Assembly (NCBI GenBank): GCA_902803805.1
Contig: CADCRH010000040.1
Span: 1 to 36,067, forward strand
Reading direction: 5' to 3'
DNA from: an uncultured Ruminococcus sp.
Lineage (GTDB): Bacteria; Bacillota; Clostridia; Oscillospirales; Acutalibacteraceae
Length of the DNA stretch: 36,067 nt
A program made the position numbers and the translations under genes. Shown one piece after another: positions 32,095 through 36,067 of the stretch. Positions within the stretch are counted from its first letter, which is position 1, and every line of letters starts with the position of its first letter. Below the pieces are notes generated by a model. That model saw only the letters and a list, made by a program, of their open reading frames with translations. It had not been told where the DNA came from and made no database searches.

Positions 32095-32137
32095 GAAGCT
32101 GACGCAAAAGTTGTTTTGTGTCAGCTTCATTATTTTA
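32095..32137 (+). terminator. Terminator of the FtsX-type ABC operon
   Basis: GAAGCTGACGCAAAA (32095-32109) pairs with TTTTGTGTCAGCTTC (32114-32128) through a GTTG loop, one G-U pair, and is followed by ATTATTTTA. Confidence 0.85.
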
Positions 32138-32147
32138 TGAATTAGTT

Positions 32148-32176
32148 TTGACTATGATTTATAATTATGTTATAAT
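32148..32176 (+). promoter_or_regulatory. Promoter of the two-component/HtrA operon
   Basis: TTGACT (32148-32153), a 17-nt spacer and TATAAT (32171-32176), 59 bp before the start of the response regulator. Confidence 0.8.
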
Positions 32177-32235
32177 AGTATTATCGGAGGTTTACAGTTT
32201 TTTGGGGAATTTCCGAAAGAAAGGTGTGAATTGAT

Positions 32236-32946
32236 TTGAGTATGGGAAAAATACTGGTTGTTGATGATGATATTAATATATGCGAGCTGTTAAGGCTTTA
32301 TATCGAAAAGGAGGGATATGACGTTGTTATCGCCAATGACGGCGGTCAGGCAGTCACAAAATTCAAAACGGAAAAACCCGATTTGATTCTTCTGGATATA
32401 ATGATCCCGGTTCTCGACGGCTGGCAGGTTTGCCGTGAGATACGAAAGACCTCACAGTGTCCGATCATTATGCTGACGGCAAAGGGCGAGGTTTTTGATA
32501 AGGTTCTCGGTCTTGAACTTGGCGCGGATGACTATGTGATAAAACCGTTTGAAACAAAGGAGATCGTTGCAAGAATCAAAGCGGTACTTCGCCGTACAGG
32601 GGCTAGCTCCGGCAGTATGGTTCAAACTGCCGACAGCTCGAAAAAAGAGGTCCGTTTTGATAAACTGGTCATCAATCTTACGAATTATGAACTGAAAGTC
32701 AATGGTGAACAAATCGATACACCCCCGAAAGAAATGGAGCTGATCTATCATCTGGCAAGTAATCCTAACAGAGTGTTTACCCGTGACCAGCTTCTTGACG
32801 AAGTATGGGGCTTCGACTATTACGGCGATTCCAGAACGGTTGACGTACACGTGAAGCGTCTGAGAGAAAAGCTGGAGGGAGTATCGGATCAGTGGGCATT
32901 GAAAACCGTATGGGGAGTAGGTTATAAGTTTGAGGTTAAAGAATAG
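32236..32946 (+). CDS. OmpR/PhoB-type response regulator
   Basis: A 236-aa regulator with an N-terminal receiver domain (4-120) and a C-terminal winged-helix DNA-binding domain (about 140-234). Phosphorylation site Asp54 (LLDIMIP), acidic pocket Asp10-Asp12, Thr81 and Lys103 are all present, so phosphorylation should work. TTG 32236 was chosen since AAGGTG lies 9 nt upstream; ATG 32242 is possible. It overlaps the kinase gene by 17 bp, so the two are coupled and form a pair. An envelope-stress role is suggested by the HtrA gene in the operon. Confidence 0.93.
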   Translation: MSMGKILVVDDDINICELLRLYIEKEGYDVVIANDGGQAVTKFKTEKPDLILLDIMIPVLDGWQVCREIRKTSQCPIIMLTAKGEVFDKVLGLELGADDYVIKPFETKEIVARIKAVLRRTGASSGSMVQTADSSKKEVRFDKLVINLTNYELKVNGEQIDTPPKEMELIYHLASNPNRVFTRDQLLDEVWGFDYYGDSRTVDVHVKRLREKLEGVSDQWALKTVWGVGYKFEVKE

Positions 32947-34444
32947 TTTTTATGCCAAAAAATCGCTTTTCAAAAAGTATATGAACGTGAGCATTATGAT
33001 CGTGTTCTTCAGCTTTCTGGTGCTTGGCATCATACTGACCCTTACCATCACCAATTACTGGTCAAATGAAAAGCGAAGCGTTTTGGATAACCGTGCCGGA
33101 AATATCGCGGAATTTATAAGAAGAAACGTTGCCTTAAATCAATCCTTTAACAGCAAGGCGGATTCCGTTTCGATAGACCACCCCGACACGATCAACGAAT
33201 TTTTGAAGCTTTATGTGGATGATGTCGGCGTTGATATTGTCGTAACCAATACCAATGCAAAATCCATACTGGTCGTCAGCAGCGGCGACATCAGAACCAA
33301 TATGATCGTTGCGCCCGATGTCGTACAGCGCACAATGTCCGAAAGTACCTATTTCTCAAAAGGTTCACTGGGGGGACTTTATGAGAGCGAGCGTTATATC
33401 GCTGCGCGCCCGATTTATTACAACAGCGGCAGCAATATTATGGGCGTTGTCATTGTTACGTCAGACGCAAGTGATATTTCAGACTTTACAGATATGGTGC
33501 TCCGTATCTTCATCCTCTCGGCAATTGCGGCGCTTGCCATCTCGTTCCTTGCAATCGGCGTCTTTTCTTATAATCTGGTGCGTCCTCTGAAACAGATGGC
33601 GCAGGCGGCAAAGCAGTTCGGCAAGGGCGATTTCAGTGTAAGGGTCAGCGAATCGAGCAATGATGAGATCGGTGAACTGGGCGTGGCATTTAACAATATG
33701 GCGGAATCCCTGTCATCATCCGAAAATATCCGCAAAAGCTTTGTGGCGAATGTTTCTCACGAACTAAAAACACCGATGACGACGATCGCAGGCTTCATTG
33801 ACGGCATTCTGGACGGTACGATACCTGCCGAAAAGCAGAATTATTATCTGCATATCGTGTCGGAAGAGATCAAGCGTTTGTCGCGTCTTGTTCGTTCAAT
33901 GCTTGACCTGTCAAGAATCGACAGCGGTGAACTGAAACTGAACTATCAGACCTTTGACCTGCTGTCAACCCTTGTTACCATCATCATTACGTTTGAACAG
34001 GAGATCGATAAGAAAAATATCGAGATAAGAGGTCTTGACCTTATCACTCCCAAAATGGTTTACGGCGACAAAGACCTGATTCATCAGATCGTTTATAACC
34101 TCATCGAAAATGCTGTGAAATTCACTAATGAGGGCGGCTATATTGAATTTAACATCACAGAGAGCCTTGAACGCTTTGATTTTATGATAAGAAACAGCGG
34201 TATGGGGATCCAAAAATCCGAGATACCTCTTGTGTTTGACCGATTCTATAAAACGGACAAATCACGAAGCAAGGACAAAAAGGGTCTGGGACTCGGTCTG
34301 TATCTGGTAAGAAGTATTATCAGGCTCCACGGCGGCGAGATAACCGCCGACAGCGTTTACGGCGAATACTGTGAGTTCGATTTTTACCTTCCGAAACGAC
34401 AGATCAATAAAAAACAGGATAAAAAAGGCGACAAAAATACATAA
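32930..34444 (+). CDS. Sensor histidine kinase with HAMP domain
   Basis: A 504-aa membrane kinase. TM1 (about 18-41), an extracellular sensor region (about 45-188), TM2 (190-213), then a HAMP domain (215-268), HisKA with the phospho-accepting His277 (VSHELKTP), and an HATPase with NLIENAVKF and GLGLGLYLV. The sensor region is of CssS/PAS-like size but I do not recognise its fold. TTG 32930 was chosen to keep the basic N-terminal segment (RLKNSFYAKKSLFKKY); the next ATG (32981) would remove it. An AGTAGG at an 8-nt spacing may be the SD. Confidence 0.92.
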   Translation: MRLKNSFYAKKSLFKKYMNVSIMIVFFSFLVLGIILTLTITNYWSNEKRSVLDNRAGNIAEFIRRNVALNQSFNSKADSVSIDHPDTINEFLKLYVDDVGVDIVVTNTNAKSILVVSSGDIRTNMIVAPDVVQRTMSESTYFSKGSLGGLYESERYIAARPIYYNSGSNIMGVVIVTSDASDISDFTDMVLRIFILSAIAALAISFLAIGVFSYNLVRPLKQMAQAAKQFGKGDFSVRVSESSNDEIGELGVAFNNMAESLSSSENIRKSFVANVSHELKTPMTTIAGFIDGILDGTIPAEKQNYYLHIVSEEIKRLSRLVRSMLDLSRIDSGELKLNYQTFDLLSTLVTIIITFEQEIDKKNIEIRGLDLITPKMVYGDKDLIHQIVYNLIENAVKFTNEGGYIEFNITESLERFDFMIRNSGMGIQKSEIPLVFDRFYKTDKSRSKDKKGLGLGLYLVRSIIRLHGGEITADSVYGEYCEFDFYLPKRQINKKQDKKGDKNT

Positions 34445-34462
34445 AGAAAGGCTGACGGTACT

Positions 34463-36013
34463 ATGGCAGACGAATTTGGAAATTTTAATCATCAGGGTCA
34501 GCCCGACCGTGATTCAAGGAATTTTGACCCACAAATACAATCCAACTATCCGTATGAACGTCCGCCTTTCGGCGGAGAAAATCCGAATTTTGGAAATGCC
34601 GGCGCTGAACCGCGCCCTATGCGATATAACGAATATCCTCCCGTTCCGCCCCGACAGCAGAATTATGTCAGAAATGAATCATACGACCCTGAAAGACAGG
34701 GCAATGTTTACAGACGCGATCTGGACGGCTATGATAAAAGAAGCGGTTACTATGACAGCAGTGCCGACACTTATATGCCGCCTCCTCAGCGGCGAAGAAA
34801 AAACAGCACCAAAACATTGCTGTGGTGTGTCTGTGCCGTTCTGGGAATTGTGGGAGCGGCAGTCATAATGTTTGCAATCGATTCGGGCGGCGGTGAACAA
34901 TCGTGGCTCAGCGAAAGCGGAGGAGATTCAAGCGGCTATTCCTCACCGCGCCGCAATGTAGGCTCCGATTATTTAACAGAGTCATCTCTGCCCGATGCGC
35001 CCGATGTCAGCGCGGACGAAAACGGTCCTCAGATCTATACACAGGAAGCGAAAAAATCGGGCGAGGTTTCGACTAATCAGGTCAACAAAGCCTATGAAAA
35101 AGCTTCTAAATCCGTGGTATGTATCACATCCTATCAGGCAGGAAGTGACTATACCATCACGGAAAGCGGCGAAGGTTCTGGCATTATCATCACTGCCGAC
35201 GGCTATATCGCGACGAACAGCCACGTTGTCAATGACAGTAAGCTGACAGGCGTGATGGTGACATTGAGTGACGGAAAACAATATCTGGGTACCATTATCG
35301 GTATCGACAAGAAAACCGACCTTGCGGTTATCAAAATTGACGCAACAGGTCTGACAGCGGCAGAATTTGCCAATTCCGACGGTTTGTTTGTGGGAGATTC
35401 GGCTTATGCGATCGGTAATCCGGGCGGCTCTGCCTATGCGAATTCGCTGACAGTGGGAACGGTTTCAGCAGTAGAGCGTGTTTTGTCAACCAACGGCTAT
35501 GTACGCTATATTCAGACCGATGCAGCCATTAATCCGGGCAATTCGGGCGGCGCTCTGATCAACAGTGACGGTCTTGTGATTGGAATGAATACGGCAAAGC
35601 TAGTCGCAACCGACTACGAGGGAATGGGCTTTGCGATCCCAAGCAATACATTGGTTGAAATTGTCAATAAAATCATCAAATACGGCTATGTCAACGACAG
35701 AGGAACCATCGGAATAGAAGGCTCGACCGCCACTTTGTATAATTCAAAAATGAACAATACGCCGCAGGGAATGATCATCTCAAAAATCAATTCCGACAGC
35801 CCTCTGAAAACAACGGAAGCACAGGCAGGCGATATTGTGACAGCCCTGAACGGCAAAGAGATAAAATCGGTAGTGGAATTTATTGATGAATTGCGGCAGT
35901 ACCGCCCCGGAGAGAAAGTGACACTGACACTTTTCAGAGCGTCAAAAGGTTCAAAGGCAACTTCCACTTCTTTTGATGTTGAAGTGATACTGCAAGCCGA
36001 TACGGGAGAATAA
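34463..36013 (+). CDS. htrA: HtrA/DegP-like S1C serine protease with PDZ domain
   Basis: A 516-aa membrane-anchored protease for misfolded exported proteins. The first 115 residues are hydrophilic, with much Pro, Asn, Arg and Tyr, probably disordered and in the cytoplasm. One TM follows (about 118-138), then a linker, the trypsin-like domain with His254 (TNSHVV), Asp286 (KTDLAVI) and Ser361 (GNSGGA), and a PDZ domain (about 415-510). It lies 18 bp behind the sensor kinase, so the three genes form one operon. The layout resembles CssRS-HtrA and the WalRK-HtrA loci of Firmicutes. AAAGG is the only SD, at a longer spacing (12 nt). Confidence 0.95.
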   Translation: MADEFGNFNHQGQPDRDSRNFDPQIQSNYPYERPPFGGENPNFGNAGAEPRPMRYNEYPPVPPRQQNYVRNESYDPERQGNVYRRDLDGYDKRSGYYDSSADTYMPPPQRRRKNSTKTLLWCVCAVLGIVGAAVIMFAIDSGGGEQSWLSESGGDSSGYSSPRRNVGSDYLTESSLPDAPDVSADENGPQIYTQEAKKSGEVSTNQVNKAYEKASKSVVCITSYQAGSDYTITESGEGSGIIITADGYIATNSHVVNDSKLTGVMVTLSDGKQYLGTIIGIDKKTDLAVIKIDATGLTAAEFANSDGLFVGDSAYAIGNPGGSAYANSLTVGTVSAVERVLSTNGYVRYIQTDAAINPGNSGGALINSDGLVIGMNTAKLVATDYEGMGFAIPSNTLVEIVNKIIKYGYVNDRGTIGIEGSTATLYNSKMNNTPQGMIISKINSDSPLKTTEAQAGDIVTALNGKEIKSVVEFIDELRQYRPGEKVTLTLFRASKGSKATSTSFDVEVILQADTGE

Positions 36014-36041
36014 ACGAATCTATTAAGTTGATTCAAAAAGA

Positions 36042-36063
36042 AAAGGGATGGTTTATACCCTTT
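36042..36063 (+). terminator. Possible terminator after htrA, near the window end
   Basis: AAAGGG (36042-36047) and CCCTTT (36058-36063). The stem is short and the sequence is cut off by the end of the window, so this is tentative. Confidence 0.35.
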
Positions 36064-36067
36064 AACC

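Noticed and set aside
1..36067. tRNA, rRNA and prophage genes
   Set aside because: I saw no cloverleaf-like tRNA sequence, no rRNA signature and no integrase, capsid or terminase gene in any part of the window.

Overview
The window looks like a chromosomal segment from a low-to-moderate GC, Gram-positive gut Clostridia, most likely Ruminococcus or a close relative in the Oscillospiraceae. The evidence is lipoproteins with Ser/Thr/Gly-rich linkers, strong SD sequences, frequent TTG/GTG starts, SdpR/SdpI and LytTR regulators, a YtaF-type membrane protein, and a starch/maltodextrin operon with a surface lipoprotein amylase. This placement is inference from gene content; no rRNA or tRNA gene was found.

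Layout. 1-2.9 kb is accessory: an AT-rich DUF262/HNH (GmrSD-like) putative defence gene, a broken IS200/IS605 transposase tail, and a free-standing TipAS drug-binding protein. 3.2-5.2 kb is a coupled cysteine desulfurase + TtcA-like thiolase pair. 5.2-8.6 kb holds a LytTR regulator with a two-TM partner (minus strand), divergent from a CPBP protease-ArsR/SdpR-SdpI operon whose promoter sits between two dyads built from one half-site. 8.6-12.8 kb has a coiled-coil protein, a SERCA-like Ca2+ P-type ATPase (both minus) and a YtaF/MntP-family protein. 12.84-13.40 kb is a long AT-rich control region for the maltodextrin operon: binding lipoprotein, two permeases and a GH13 lipoprotein amylase, with no transport ATPase in the window. 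19.4-24 kb has lepA, DUF4274 and DUF3783 proteins, a GIY-YIG protein and a short recQ.

24.0-27.3 kb is the most unusual part. A small membrane protein + AlkD-like DNA glycosylase, an unrecognised 104-aa protein and a BcrA-type ABC exporter are each preceded by one or more copies of a TATAC-N5-GTATA dyad (six in one place, three in another). This suggests one unknown regulator controls a repair-plus-efflux response. 27.4-32.1 kb is an FtsX/MacB-type ABC system in an operon with a secreted Ntn-hydrolase-like lipoprotein. 32.2-36.0 kb is an OmpR-type response regulator, a sensor kinase and an HtrA protease, arranged like envelope-stress (CssRS-HtrA type) modules.

Most genes sit in tightly spaced operons with recognisable promoters and hairpin terminators, which are listed separately. 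Protein functions come from reading motifs in the translations; no database search was possible.
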